Notes under the pieces: generated by a model | Told to the model about the DNA's origin: nothing | Databases searched by the model: none | What the model saw: only the letters and a program-made list of their open reading frames with translations | Assembly (NCBI RefSeq): GCF_009711225.1 | Contig: NZ_WMIE01000006.1 | Span: 124,001-188,000, forward strand | DNA from: Paracoccus aestuariivivens | Lineage (GTDB): Bacteria > Pseudomonadota > Alphaproteobacteria > Rhodobacterales > Rhodobacteraceae | Direction of reading: 5' to 3' | DNA length: 64,000 nucleotides | Translations under genes and position numbers: made by a program | Part shown: positions 35,625 to 44,121 of the stretch, piece after piece | Layout: each line of letters begins with the position of its first letter | Position numbering within the stretch: the first letter of the stretch is position 1

Positions 35625-35900
35625 TCAGTCGCAGGGATAATCCTGTCCCCAGATATCCCGACTGTCCCGACGCAACGCCCGACGCTCGGCGGCGGCCAAT
35701 CGCGCCAGCGCATCGGCAAAGCCCGCCCCGCCGCAACGGGTGGCCTCGTGCCAGATCCGCCTGACCGAGCGCGGGCTCCACGGCAATGCGGCTTGCGCCA
35801 ACCATTGCCGCAACTCTTTCGGCAGCCGGTCGAAACTGTCCATCGGGGCCGCGTTCCGGCGCTTTCGCAGCGACGAGGCGAGGTTGTTCGCGGGCGGCAT
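35625..35900 (-). CDS. DUF6525-family small protein
   Basis: This 91-residue basic protein has no known function. The conserved block DSFDRLPKELRQWLAQAALPWSPRSVRRIWHEA is typical of DUF6525, a family mainly found in Rhodobacteraceae. I placed the start at the ATG at 35900. A start at 35960 is possible but would overlap the preceding GTPase gene. It follows that Zur-controlled gene by 38 bases on the same strand, so zinc-regulated co-expression is likely. Confidence 0.65.
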   Translation of the reverse strand: MPPANNLASSLRKRRNAAPMDSFDRLPKELRQWLAQAALPWSPRSVRRIWHEATRCGGAGFADALARLAAAERRALRRDSRDIWGQDYPCD

Positions 35901-35938
35901 GGCGCGCGTCCGGTCGGCAAGGGGCGTGGTCGGTCGCG

Positions 35939-37159
35939 TCACGCCCGATCCGCGCCCCAATTCGGGAACGGATCGTCAAGACCCTGCCATTTTTCCGGTT
36001 CGAAGGACGGGGCCGGGACCAGCGCCGCATCTAGCGCCTGACTGATGGCGGCCTGATCCATGCCCGCGCCGATAAAGACCAGCTCCTGCCTGCGATCGCC
36101 CCACGGCTCCTGCCAATGTCCGGCGACGGCATCCAGACTGTCGGTCAGCGTCGGCCAACGATCACGCGGGACTCCGGCCCACCAGCGACCCAGCGGGCTG
36201 ACCGTGGCGGCCGCCCCTGCCAGACTGAATTCAGCGACCCAGTCGGGGCGCGTGGCGATCCAGAAATGCCCCTTGGCCCTGATCACGCCGGAAAGTTCGC
36301 CCTTCAGGACCGTGTGGATACGAACGGGATCGAAAGGCCTGCGGGCGCGGTAGACAAACGAGGAGACACCATATTCCTCGGTTTCGGGAACATGATGGGC
36401 GAAACCGTAAAGCTCTTTGGCCCAAAGCGGATGTTCATGCGCCTTGTCGAAATCGAATCGTCCCGTGTCAAGGATCACGCCCATATCGACCCGCGCATGG
36501 TCGGCCTCGACGACATGCGCATCGGGATTGAGCGCGCGGATGATCTGTCTTGCCTGTTCCAGCTTCTGCGGACCGGCGGCGCTGATCTTGTTCAGCACGA
36601 TCACATCGGCGAATTCGATCTGGTCGGTCAGCAGATCGACCAGCGTCCGGTTGTCACCCTCGCCCAGACTTTCGCCGCGTGCCGACAGGAAATCATGGCT
36701 GGAGAAATCGGCCGTCAGGTTTGCGGCATCGACGACCGTCACCATCGTGTCCAACCGCGCGAGGTCCGACAGGCTTTCGCCATCTTCATCACGGAAGTCA
36801 AAGGTCGCGGCCACCGGAAGCGGCTCGGCGATGCCGGTGGATTCGATCAGCAGGTAGTCGAAACGCCCCTCATGCGCCAGACGGCGCACCTCTTGCAGCA
36901 GGTCGTCACGCAGGGTGCAGCAGATGCAGCCATTGGTCAGTTCGACCAGCTTTTCCTGCGATCTCGACAATTCGGCTCCGGCGCGGATCAGGTCGGCGTC
37001 GATATTCACCTCGGACATGTCATTGACGATCACCGCGACCCTGCGTCCGGCGCGGTTGTTCAGGACATGGTTCAGAAGCGTCGTCTTGCCCGCCCCGAGA
37101 AAGCCCGACAGGACCGTGACGGGCAGGCGGTGATCGCGGGGTTCGGCTGTGACGGGCAT
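35939..37159 (-). CDS. COG0523 (CobW/ZigA-type) GTP-binding zinc metallochaperone
   Basis: This 406-residue G3E GTPase has Walker A GFLGAGKT (residues 19-26), the family metal-binding CXCC motif at Cys77, Cys79 and Cys80 (NGCICC), and a C-terminal CobW_C domain. COG0523 proteins behind a Zur box act as zinc chaperones that supply zinc to key enzymes in deficiency. A Zur-type box lies at 37178-37194, 18 bases before the ATG at 37159. I chose that ATG over an upstream TTG at 37171 because GGAAA precedes it. Confidence 0.88.
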   Translation of the reverse strand: MPVTAEPRDHRLPVTVLSGFLGAGKTTLLNHVLNNRAGRRVAVIVNDMSEVNIDADLIRAGAELSRSQEKLVELTNGCICCTLRDDLLQEVRRLAHEGRFDYLLIESTGIAEPLPVAATFDFRDEDGESLSDLARLDTMVTVVDAANLTADFSSHDFLSARGESLGEGDNRTLVDLLTDQIEFADVIVLNKISAAGPQKLEQARQIIRALNPDAHVVEADHARVDMGVILDTGRFDFDKAHEHPLWAKELYGFAHHVPETEEYGVSSFVYRARRPFDPVRIHTVLKGELSGVIRAKGHFWIATRPDWVAEFSLAGAAATVSPLGRWWAGVPRDRWPTLTDSLDAVAGHWQEPWGDRRQELVFIGAGMDQAAISQALDAALVPAPSFEPEKWQGLDDPFPNWGADRA

Positions 37160-37177
37160 CGGTATTTCCAATTTGAT

Positions 37178-37194
37178 ATGTTATATCGTAACAT
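37178..37194. promoter_or_regulatory. Zur box between the COG0523 GTPase and the DUF1007/NicO genes
   Basis: ATGTTATATCGTAACAT is a 17-bp dyad (six-base arms) that fits the alphaproteobacterial Zur consensus with ATGTTA and TAACAT half-sites. It overlaps the expected promoter of the minus-strand GTPase gene and may also repress the plus-strand DUF1007 gene, whose start is 127 bases away. No zur gene is in the window. Confidence 0.78.
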
Positions 37195-37321
37195 TATTAG
37201 CGGGCGCGAACGGGCCTTGCAAGGGGCTGTCGGGCGCGGCCAGCGCAGGTTTCTGGGCGAAAAACCGCCCCCGACCACATGCGTCGTTGCGAAAATGCCG
37301 CCCAGCGAATAGGTCCGGACG

Positions 37322-37990
37322 ATGCGTTCCGGATCACATCTCGCAGCCCTTCTCCTGCTTTTGCCGCTTTCGACACCGGCAAACGCGCATCCGCATGTCT
37401 TCATCGACACGGATTTCAGTCTGGTCTTCTCGCCCTCGGGCGAGCTTCAGGCGATCCGCGTCGATTGGGCCTATGACGAGTTCTATTCGCTGCTGATGAT
37501 CGAGGAAAACGGTCTGGACAGCGATGGCGACGGCACCCCCGAACAGGAGCGGCTGGACGCCTTTGCCGGTCAGGATGTCGATTGGGCGGCGGGCTTTCCC
37601 GGAGATTTCTCGGTCGAGATCGCGAGTCAGCCGGTCACTCTGCGCGGCCCCGAACAGCACAAGGTCCGCTTCGAGAACGGACGGGTCATCACCTCGCATA
37701 TCCGGCCTCTGGCCTCGGCGGTCGCTGTCGCGGGGGCGGATATCGTGGCGCGGTCCTATGATCCCAGCTATTTCGTGGCCTATGATGTCCCGAAAGAGCC
37801 GCGCATCGACGGGCGCGACGATTGTCGGGTGCGGCGCGACAAGGCCGATGAAGCTGCGGCACAGGCCAAATATGGCGAGAAGCTGGCCGCGCTTGACGTC
37901 ACCGACGACCCGTTTCAGGAAATCGAGATTCCCGATATCGGCATCCTTTTCGCCGACAGTTTTGTGGTGTCATGCGACGCGCCATCCTGA
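37322..37990 (+). CDS. DUF1007-family periplasmic protein of a metal transporter
   Basis: This 222-residue protein has a Sec signal peptide (SHLAALLLLLPLSTPANA). It is followed directly by HPHVFIDTDF, whose N-terminal histidines resemble those that bind metal in DUF1007 proteins. DUF1007 genes are almost always paired with nickel/cobalt or zinc permeases of the NicO/RcnA group, as here, where the next gene overlaps by 19 bases. It probably presents a metal ion to the permease. The Zur box at 37178-37194 suggests zinc. Confidence 0.8.
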   Translation: MRSGSHLAALLLLLPLSTPANAHPHVFIDTDFSLVFSPSGELQAIRVDWAYDEFYSLLMIEENGLDSDGDGTPEQERLDAFAGQDVDWAAGFPGDFSVEIASQPVTLRGPEQHKVRFENGRVITSHIRPLASAVAVAGADIVARSYDPSYFVAYDVPKEPRIDGRDDCRVRRDKADEAAAQAKYGEKLAALDVTDDPFQEIEIPDIGILFADSFVVSCDAPS

Positions 37991-38862
37991 TCGTCCCGCT
38001 GGTCCTGTTCGCGGCGCTGCTGTGGTGGCTGGCGGCCGGAATGGACCTGCAGCTTGCCAGATGGGCGGCGGGCTGGCAGCGCGATTTCCAGAACCAGCTT
38101 GCGGGCATCCTGCGGTCGCTCCGCGCGCATGAAACCGGCGCGTCAGGCGTCCTGCTGACCCTGTGTTTCGGCTATGGCTTCTTCCATGCGCTGGGGCCGG
38201 GTCATGGCAAGGTCATCATCGGCGGCTACGGTCTGGGCCGGAACGTTCCCCTGCTGCGCCTGTCGCTGATCTCGGTTCTTGCCGCGCTGGGTCAGGCGAC
38301 TACGGCGATCCTGCTGGTCTGGCTGGGGATGCTGACCCTTGGCCTGACCCGCACGCAACTGACAACGCTGGCCGAGGGGCATCTGATCTCGGCCAGCGCG
38401 GTTGCGACCGGACTTGTCGGGCTGTGGCTGGCGTTCCGTGGGGCGGCCAAGCTGCTGCGGCAGCGCCAAGCCGCAACCCATTCCGATCACCATCACCACG
38501 ACGACCATTGCGGCTGCGGTCACAGCCACGGCCCGACGCCGGAACAGTTGCGCCAATCGGGTAGCCTGCGCGAGATGCTGGCCCTGATCCTTGGCATCGC
38601 GATCCGGCCGTGTTCCGGAGCGATCCTGCTGCTGGTGCTGACATGGCATATGGGCATCCTGACCGCCGGACTGTTGGGCGTCATCGCCATGTCGATGGGC
38701 ACGGCCACCCTGACGATCGTCGTCGCGGGCCTCAGCGTCTTTGCCCGCGAGACCACGGTCCTTTCGGCGGGTCAGGCGGGATATTCCCGTCAGGTTCTGC
38801 CGCTGTTCGAAGTGCTGGCCGGTCTGGGCATCGCCGCGCTTTCGCTGGGCATGATCGCCTAG
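37972..38862 (+). CDS. NicO/RcnA-family metal ion permease
   Basis: This 296-residue inner-membrane protein has about six helices. The signature HALGPGHGK lies at residues 72-80, and a histidine-rich cytoplasmic loop at 170-187 (HSDHHHHDDHCGCGHSHG) likely binds metal. RPCSGAILLLVLTW marks the second conserved block. It works with the overlapping DUF1007 gene. NicO proteins move nickel or cobalt, but the zinc-type regulation nearby makes zinc uptake possible. A hairpin at 38867-38896 follows. Confidence 0.85.
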   Translation: MRRAILIVPLVLFAALLWWLAAGMDLQLARWAAGWQRDFQNQLAGILRSLRAHETGASGVLLTLCFGYGFFHALGPGHGKVIIGGYGLGRNVPLLRLSLISVLAALGQATTAILLVWLGMLTLGLTRTQLTTLAEGHLISASAVATGLVGLWLAFRGAAKLLRQRQAATHSDHHHHDDHCGCGHSHGPTPEQLRQSGSLREMLALILGIAIRPCSGAILLLVLTWHMGILTAGLLGVIAMSMGTATLTIVVAGLSVFARETTVLSAGQAGYSRQVLPLFEVLAGLGIAALSLGMIA

Positions 38863-38866
38863 CCTC

Positions 38867-38896
38867 ACCCGACCGCGCCCTCGCCGCGCGTCGGGT
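38867..38896 (+). terminator. Stem-loop after the metal permease gene
   Basis: ACCCGACCGCG pairs with CGCG and GTCGGGT around a seven-base loop, with one bulged C. It begins four bases after the stop codon. No T tract follows, so termination efficiency is uncertain. Confidence 0.5.
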
Positions 38897-38954
38897 TCGC
38901 GCCCGTCACAGAACAATTCTTTCCTTTCGCGCGGTCGCCGCGATGACCCCGCTT

Positions 38955-38981
38955 CTCTTTGGCGGGGACTCTTTGGAATGG
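38955..38981 (+). promoter_or_regulatory. 27-bp conserved element upstream of the TauABC-like operon
   Basis: This stretch contains CTCTTTGG at 38955 and 38969 (14-bp period) and ends in GGAATGG. It matches the element at 49044-49070 (minus strand), before the metQ operon, at 23 of 27 positions. It ends 72 bases before the binding-protein start. Both operons serve sulfur uptake, so a sulfur-limitation regulator site or leader element is inferred. A CCCCGC/GCGGGG hairpin at 38947-38967 overlaps it. Confidence 0.6.
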
Positions 38982-39053
38982 AGCGCCCGAGAAATCACGG
39001 TAAATTAAGTCGTGAATAATCCCGCACGGCCATTCCGGCCAATCGAGAGCGCC

Positions 39054-40031
39054 ATGACACCCAACCGCCTTATCCTGTCCACCGCCATTTTCACGGCGCT
39101 CGGGCTGCCCGCATGGGCCGAGAACCTGCGCATCGGATGGCAACAGATCGTCGAGCCCGCCCGCGTCGCGCAGGCGCAGGGCCTATACGAAACCGCGACC
39201 GGCGCGGAGATCGAATGGAAGCTGTTCGGAGGCGGCGCAGATGTGATCGCGGCCATCGCCTCGGGGGCGATCGATATCGGCTATGTCGGCTCCTCGCCCC
39301 TGACCGCGGCGGCCTCGCAGCAATTGCCGGTCGAGACGGTCTATGTCGTCGGCAATATCGCCGAGGCCGAGGCGCTGGCGGTCAAGGGCATCACTGATCC
39401 GGCCGACATCAAGGGGAAAAAGATCGCGACACCCTTTGTCTCGACCGCACATTATTCGCTGCTGACGGCGCTTGGCCATTGGGGCGTCGATCCCGCCGAA
39501 GTCAGCCTACTGAACCTGCGCCCGCAAGAGATCGGCGCGGCATGGGAACGCGGCGATATCGACGGGGCCTATGTCTGGGATCCGGTGCTGAACCAGATCA
39601 AGGCCAGCGGTGGAACGGTTCTGGCCGACAGCAAACAGGTCGCGGATTGGGGCGGACCGACCTTTGACGCATGGATCGTCCGCAAGGATTATGCCGAAAA
39701 GAACCCCGCAATCGTCACCGCCTTCGTCAAGACCACGGGCGCGGCGACCGACGCCTATCTGGCCGATCCGGCGGCATGGGGACCCGACAGCCCCGAGGTG
39801 GCCGAGATCGCCCGACTGACCGGAGCGCCCGCCGCCGACGTGCCCGCGCTGCTTCGGGGCTATGCGTTCGCCGGATTGGCCGACCAGACCTCTGACAGTT
39901 TTCTGGGCGGAGCGACGGCCAAGGCGCTGAAGGCGACGGCGGGTTTTCTGGAAGCGCAGGGCTCGGCCAAGGCCTTGGCCGATTACGCCCCCTATGTGAA
40001 CGCCAGCTACGCCAGCGCGGCGCTGAAATGA
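39054..40031 (+). CDS. tauA: Taurine/sulfonate ABC transporter binding protein, TauA-like
   Basis: This 325-residue protein has a Sec signal (NRLILSTAIFTALGLPAWA). The mature NMT1/SsuA-like fold has IASGAIDIGYVGSSPLTAAA and GDIDGAYVWDPVLNQI, closely matching TauA taurine-binding proteins. It captures taurine or related sulfonates in the periplasm. The downstream monooxygenases are not taurine dioxygenases, so a different sulfonate or sulfone may be the ligand. I chose the ATG at 39054. Its stop overlaps the ATPase start. Confidence 0.82.
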   Translation: MTPNRLILSTAIFTALGLPAWAENLRIGWQQIVEPARVAQAQGLYETATGAEIEWKLFGGGADVIAAIASGAIDIGYVGSSPLTAAASQQLPVETVYVVGNIAEAEALAVKGITDPADIKGKKIATPFVSTAHYSLLTALGHWGVDPAEVSLLNLRPQEIGAAWERGDIDGAYVWDPVLNQIKASGGTVLADSKQVADWGGPTFDAWIVRKDYAEKNPAIVTAFVKTTGAATDAYLADPAAWGPDSPEVAEIARLTGAPAADVPALLRGYAFAGLADQTSDSFLGGATAKALKATAGFLEAQGSAKALADYAPYVNASYASAALK

Positions 40032-40819
40032 CCGCGCCGCAGCGCCCCGATGCGGTCCTGTCGCTCGGCGACGTGACCTTGCGCTACGGCGCCGCAGCGC
40101 CCGTGCTTGCCGGTGTCTCTCTGGCGATCCGGCGCGGCGAGTTCGTCAGCCTGATCGGGCGCTCGGGTTCGGGGAAAACCACGGTGCTGAACCTTGCGGC
40201 GGGCTTTCTGGGCCCGTCTTCGGGGCAGGTGCTGATCGACGGTCGATCCGTGCGCGGACCGGGGCCGGAGCGGGCCGTGATCTTTCAGGATGACGGGTTG
40301 CTGCCATGGCTCAACGTCGCGGCAAATGTCGCTTTGCCGCTGAAACTGGCGGGCATCGGTGCCGAGGCAAGACGCAGGGTCGCGCTGGACCTGCTGGGCT
40401 CGGTCGGGTTGGCAGATCAGGGCGACAAGCCTATCTGGCAGATGTCGGGCGGACAGCGCCAGCGCATCGGTCTGGCCCGCGCCTTGGCGGCCCGCCCCGA
40501 ATTCCTGCTGATGGACGAACCCCTTGGCGCGCTGGACGCGATGACGCGGGAACGGATGCACGGGCTGATCCTGAAGCTTTGGCGCGACAGTCATGCCGGA
40601 GCCCTGCTGATCACCCATAGCATCGAGGAAGCACTGTTTCTATCGACCCGCGTCGTCGTTCTGACCCCCTCGCCCGGACGCATCACCCATGAGGAAAAGA
40701 CCCTTTGGGGCCGCCGCTTCCTTGCCGGAGAAGATCCCCGCGCGCTCAGGTCCGAACCGGAATTCATCGCCGCCCGCGAGCGGCTGGTGGACGCCATCCA
40801 TGCCCGCGAGGCCGCGTGA
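40028..40819 (+). CDS. tauB: Taurine/sulfonate ABC transporter ATPase, TauB-like
   Basis: This 263-residue ATPase has Walker A GRSGSGKT (44-51), signature MSGGQRQR and Walker B FLLMDEP followed by LGALDAMTRERM. That last pattern is typical of the nitrate/sulfonate/taurine family. It powers import with the permease encoded at 40819. Both junctions are overlapping (ATGA before, TGATG after), so the three genes are one translationally coupled unit. Confidence 0.88.
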   Translation: MTAPQRPDAVLSLGDVTLRYGAAAPVLAGVSLAIRRGEFVSLIGRSGSGKTTVLNLAAGFLGPSSGQVLIDGRSVRGPGPERAVIFQDDGLLPWLNVAANVALPLKLAGIGAEARRRVALDLLGSVGLADQGDKPIWQMSGGQRQRIGLARALAARPEFLLMDEPLGALDAMTRERMHGLILKLWRDSHAGALLITHSIEEALFLSTRVVVLTPSPGRITHEEKTLWGRRFLAGEDPRALRSEPEFIAARERLVDAIHAREAA

Positions 40820-41649
40820 TGACCGATAGCGCCATCGACGGCCCCGCTATGCCCCTGTCCCCGAAACCACGCCCGCCGCGTTCCATTCCGGTCGGGCCGG
40901 CCCTTGCACTGGCCACGATGGCAGCGGTTCTGCTGGTCTGGAGCATCGCCTCGGCGCGGGGCTGGGTGTCGCCGGTCTTCCTGCCCTCGCCCTTGCGGGT
41001 CGCGCAGGCCATCCACCGCGCTGCGACCGAAGGCTATGCCAATGCCCTGCTATGGCAGCATGTCGCGGCCAGCCTGTGGCGGGTGCTGGCGGCGCTGGTC
41101 GCGACCATGGCGGTCGGAATTCCGGTCGGCGTGCTGATCGCGACCTCGCGCGTCGGGCGCGGCATTCTGGACCCCCTGGTCGAGTTCGTCCGCCCACTAC
41201 CGCCCTTGGCCTATCTGCCGCTCATCATCATCTGGTGCGGCATCGGCGAGCCTTCCAAGATCCTTGTCATCGGCATCGCCATGCTGGCGCCCATCGTCAT
41301 CTCGACCGCAGCGGGGCTGCGCGCAGCGGGCGAAAGCCAGATCCGCGCCGCGCGGGCCTTTGGCGCGACCCGCTGGCAGGTGGTCCGCTACGTCCTGCTG
41401 CCTGCCGCGCTGCCCTCGATCCTGACCGGAATCCGCATCGCGCTTGGCGCGGGCTGGACAACGCTGGTCGCGGCCGAGCTGGTCGCGGCCACCCGTGGCC
41501 TTGGCTACATGATCCAGTTCGCCGCGCAATTTCTGGTCACCGACATGGTGATCGCGGGGATTCTGGTGATCTCGGCGCTCGCCACGATTTCCGAGATCGG
41601 GCTGCGCCTGATCGAGCGGCGCTTCGTGCCGTGGATCGGAAAGAACTGA
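40819..41649 (+). CDS. tauC: Taurine/sulfonate ABC transporter permease, TauC-like
   Basis: This 276-residue inner-membrane protein has about six helices. The conserved FVRPLPPLAYLPLIIIWCGIGEPSKI and the EAA loop RAARAFGATRWQVVRYVLLPAALPSILTGIR are standard for TauC/SsuC permeases. The start at 40819 shares bases with the TauB stop. It forms the homodimeric channel for the TauA ligand. The first flavin monooxygenase gene follows after 23 bases. Confidence 0.9.
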   Translation: MTDSAIDGPAMPLSPKPRPPRSIPVGPALALATMAAVLLVWSIASARGWVSPVFLPSPLRVAQAIHRAATEGYANALLWQHVAASLWRVLAALVATMAVGIPVGVLIATSRVGRGILDPLVEFVRPLPPLAYLPLIIIWCGIGEPSKILVIGIAMLAPIVISTAAGLRAAGESQIRAARAFGATRWQVVRYVLLPAALPSILTGIRIALGAGWTTLVAAELVAATRGLGYMIQFAAQFLVTDMVIAGILVISALATISEIGLRLIERRFVPWIGKN

Positions 41650-41672
41650 CCCCCAGTCGCAAGGATTTCCCC

Positions 41673-42905
41673 ATGACCATCCATGACCCCAGATCGCAAC
41701 CCCTGACCAGCCCTCCGGTCGCGCCGGACCGGATCGAGACCCGCGCCCAGGCGCTTGAGGCCGCGCGTCATCTCGCCGCCGACTGGGCCCCGAAGGCCGC
41801 CGAGCGCGACCGGCACCGCATCCTGCCCTTTGACGAGATCGCCGCCTTCACCGCCTCGGGGTTGGGGGCGCTGACCGTGCCAAAGGCCCATGGCGGGCCG
41901 GGGCTGGATTATCTGACGCTGGCCGAGGTGTTCGAGATCCTATGTGCGGCGGACAGTTCGGTCGGCCAGATCCCGCAGAACCATTTCGGCGTCCTCCAGC
42001 TTCTGTCCGAAGCGGGCAGCCCCCAGCAGAAAGCGCGCTGGTATGCCGAGGTGCTGGCCGGTGCGCGGATCGGAAATGCAGGGCCGGAAAAGGGTCGCAA
42101 GGCCCTGACCCATAACACGACCGGACTATCGCGCGGCACGGATGGCGATCTGCGGCTGAACGGTCGGCGCTTCTATTCGACGGGCGCGATCTTTGCCCAT
42201 TGGATTCCGACCCGCGCCAATGACGAACAGGGCCGCCCCGTACAGGTCTGCGTTCCCCATGACGCGGCAGGAGTCGAGGTCATCGACGACTGGTCAAGCT
42301 TCGGCCAGCGGACGACCGCCTCGGGGACGGTGGTTTTCGACAATGTGCGGATACCCCCTGACCAGATCATTCCGGTCTGGCAGCGGGCGCAGGTTCCGGG
42401 GCTGGCGGGACCGGTCTCGCAACTGGTGCAAGCCGCCATCGACAGCGGCATCGCCATCGGGGCCTTGGACGAAGCCATCGCCTTTGTCCGCGACAAGTCG
42501 CGGCCCTGGGTCGATTCCGGCGTCGCCCGTGCTCAGGACGATCCATATATCATCGCCGAGATCGGCCGGTTGCAGATCGACATATGGGCGGCCCGCGCGG
42601 TCCTGCATGACGCCGCGCGCCTGCTGAACCAGATCGCCGCCAGCGAGATCACCGAGGAATCCAGCGCCCGCGCCTCGGTCGCGGTAGCCGAGGCCAAGAT
42701 CCTGACCTCGGAAGCCGCGCTGAACACCGCCGAGAAGCTTTTCGAACTGGCCGGTTCATCCGCCACCCGCGCCGCGCCGAATCTGGGCCGGATCTGGCGC
42801 AACGCCCGCGTCCATACGCTGCATGACCCGCTGCGCTGGAAATACCACCTGCTGGGCAACTGGCACCTGAACGACGCCCTGCCCGCACGTCATCAATGGA
42901 ACTGA
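41673..42905 (+). CDS. SfnB/DszC-like flavin monooxygenase (acyl-CoA dehydrogenase fold), copy 1
   Basis: This 410-residue protein has the acyl-CoA dehydrogenase fold but belongs to the SfnB/DszC branch. Those members use reduced flavin to oxygenate sulfur compounds rather than dehydrogenate acyl-CoA. Landmarks are QIPQNHFGVLQLL, GRRFYSTGAIFAHWIPT and the C-terminal RNARVHTLHDPLRWKYHLLGNW. It probably oxidises an organic sulfide, sulfoxide or sulfone. It needs a flavin reductase, and none is encoded nearby. It is followed one base later by a paralogue. Confidence 0.8.
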   Translation: MTIHDPRSQPLTSPPVAPDRIETRAQALEAARHLAADWAPKAAERDRHRILPFDEIAAFTASGLGALTVPKAHGGPGLDYLTLAEVFEILCAADSSVGQIPQNHFGVLQLLSEAGSPQQKARWYAEVLAGARIGNAGPEKGRKALTHNTTGLSRGTDGDLRLNGRRFYSTGAIFAHWIPTRANDEQGRPVQVCVPHDAAGVEVIDDWSSFGQRTTASGTVVFDNVRIPPDQIIPVWQRAQVPGLAGPVSQLVQAAIDSGIAIGALDEAIAFVRDKSRPWVDSGVARAQDDPYIIAEIGRLQIDIWAARAVLHDAARLLNQIAASEITEESSARASVAVAEAKILTSEAALNTAEKLFELAGSSATRAAPNLGRIWRNARVHTLHDPLRWKYHLLGNWHLNDALPARHQWN

Positions 42906-42906
42906 C

Positions 42907-44121
42907 ATGACCAAGACCGCCCCCCAGCCCGCCCCGCCCCCCGCCGAGGTCCACCTGATCGCGAGTGACGCGGAAGCCATCGAGACCGCCCACAGCCTTG
43001 CCGCCGAATTCGCGGCCTATGCCTCGGTGCGCGACCGTGACCGCATCCTGCCATGGCAACAGCTGGAACGTTTCAGCGCCTCGGGACTATGGGGGATCAG
43101 CGTGCCCCGCGAACATGGCGGGGCCGGAGTCTCGGTCGTGACGCTGGCGCGGGTCATCGCCATCATCGGCGCGGCGGATGGCTCGCTGGCCCAGATTCCG
43201 CAGAACCATTTCTACGCGCTGGAAGTCCTGCGCAGCGGCGGCAGCCCCGACCAACAGGCCCGCTTCAACGCGCTGGCGCTGGCGGGCCACCGCTTCGGCA
43301 ACGCGCTGGCCGAGATCGGCGCAAGGGATTTCAACCGCCGCACCCGACTAAGCCGCGATGGCGACAGGCTGTTCGTCACCGGACAGAAATTCTACTGCAC
43401 CGGAGCGATCTTTGCCCATTGGATCCCGACCCTTGTCGTGGACGAGGACGAGCGCCAGCAGATCGTCTTCATCCCGCGCGCGGCGGACGGCGTCTCGGTC
43501 ACGGATGACTGGGACGGGTTCGGGCAGCGCGTGACCGGATCTGGCTCGGTCGCGTTCGACAGGGTCGAGGTGCAGCCGGACTGGGTCGTGCCGTTCCAGT
43601 CGAGTTTCGAGAACCCGACCCCGATCGGCCCTCTGGCGCAGATCCTGCATGCGGCAATCGACCTTGGCATCGGCAAGGGGGCGTTTCAGGACACGCTGCC
43701 CTTCATCCATGAACGCGCAAGGCCGTGGCTGGATTCGGGGGTGGACCGCGCCGCCGACGATCCCTTGCTGGTCGCGGGCGTCGGTGATGTCGCGCTGCGC
43801 CTGCGCGCCGCCGAGGCATTGCTGCACCGCGCCGGACGCGCCGTGGACGAGGCCATCGCCGACACGACGGATTTCACCGTGGCGCAGGCCTCGCTTGCGG
43901 TCGCGGCGGCGCGGGCGCTGACGACGACGGCGGGCCTTCTGGCCGCATCGAAACTGTTCGAGCTGACCGGAACCTCGGCCACCCTGACCGAGGACAATCT
44001 GGACCGGCACTGGCGCAATGTCCGCACCCACAGCCTGCACGATCCGGTGCGCTGGAAATACCACGCGATCGGCAATCACAGCCTGAACGGCATCAATCCG
44101 CCGCGACACGGAGCAATCTGA
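42907..44121 (+). CDS. SfnB/DszC-like flavin monooxygenase, copy 2
   Basis: This 404-residue paralogue of the preceding protein has the same landmarks: QIPQNHFYALEVL, GQKFYCTGAIFAHWIPT and RNVRTHSLHDPVRWKYHAIGNHSLNG. The sequences have clearly diverged, so the two may act on successive oxidation steps or different substrates, or form a heteromer. The next gene starts inside its stop codon (TGATG). Sulfur scavenging is inferred from the family and the TauABC and DszA-like neighbours. Confidence 0.8.
   Translation: MTKTAPQPAPPPAEVHLIASDAEAIETAHSLAAEFAAYASVRDRDRILPWQQLERFSASGLWGISVPREHGGAGVSVVTLARVIAIIGAADGSLAQIPQNHFYALEVLRSGGSPDQQARFNALALAGHRFGNALAEIGARDFNRRTRLSRDGDRLFVTGQKFYCTGAIFAHWIPTLVVDEDERQQIVFIPRAADGVSVTDDWDGFGQRVTGSGSVAFDRVEVQPDWVVPFQSSFENPTPIGPLAQILHAAIDLGIGKGAFQDTLPFIHERARPWLDSGVDRAADDPLLVAGVGDVALRLRAAEALLHRAGRAVDEAIADTTDFTVAQASLAVAAARALTTTAGLLAASKLFELTGTSATLTEDNLDRHWRNVRTHSLHDPVRWKYHAIGNHSLNGINPPRHGAI

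Noticed and set aside
36413..36420. Third copy of the sulfur element (CTCTTTGG)
   Set aside because: Only eight bases match, the 14-bp repeat is missing, and it lies inside the coding region of the zinc GTPase gene.
42907..44121. Second acyl-CoA dehydrogenase gene as true fatty-acid enzyme
   Set aside because: The landmarks and the context with tau-like and DszA-like genes fit SfnB/DszC flavin monooxygenases better than acyl-CoA dehydrogenases.
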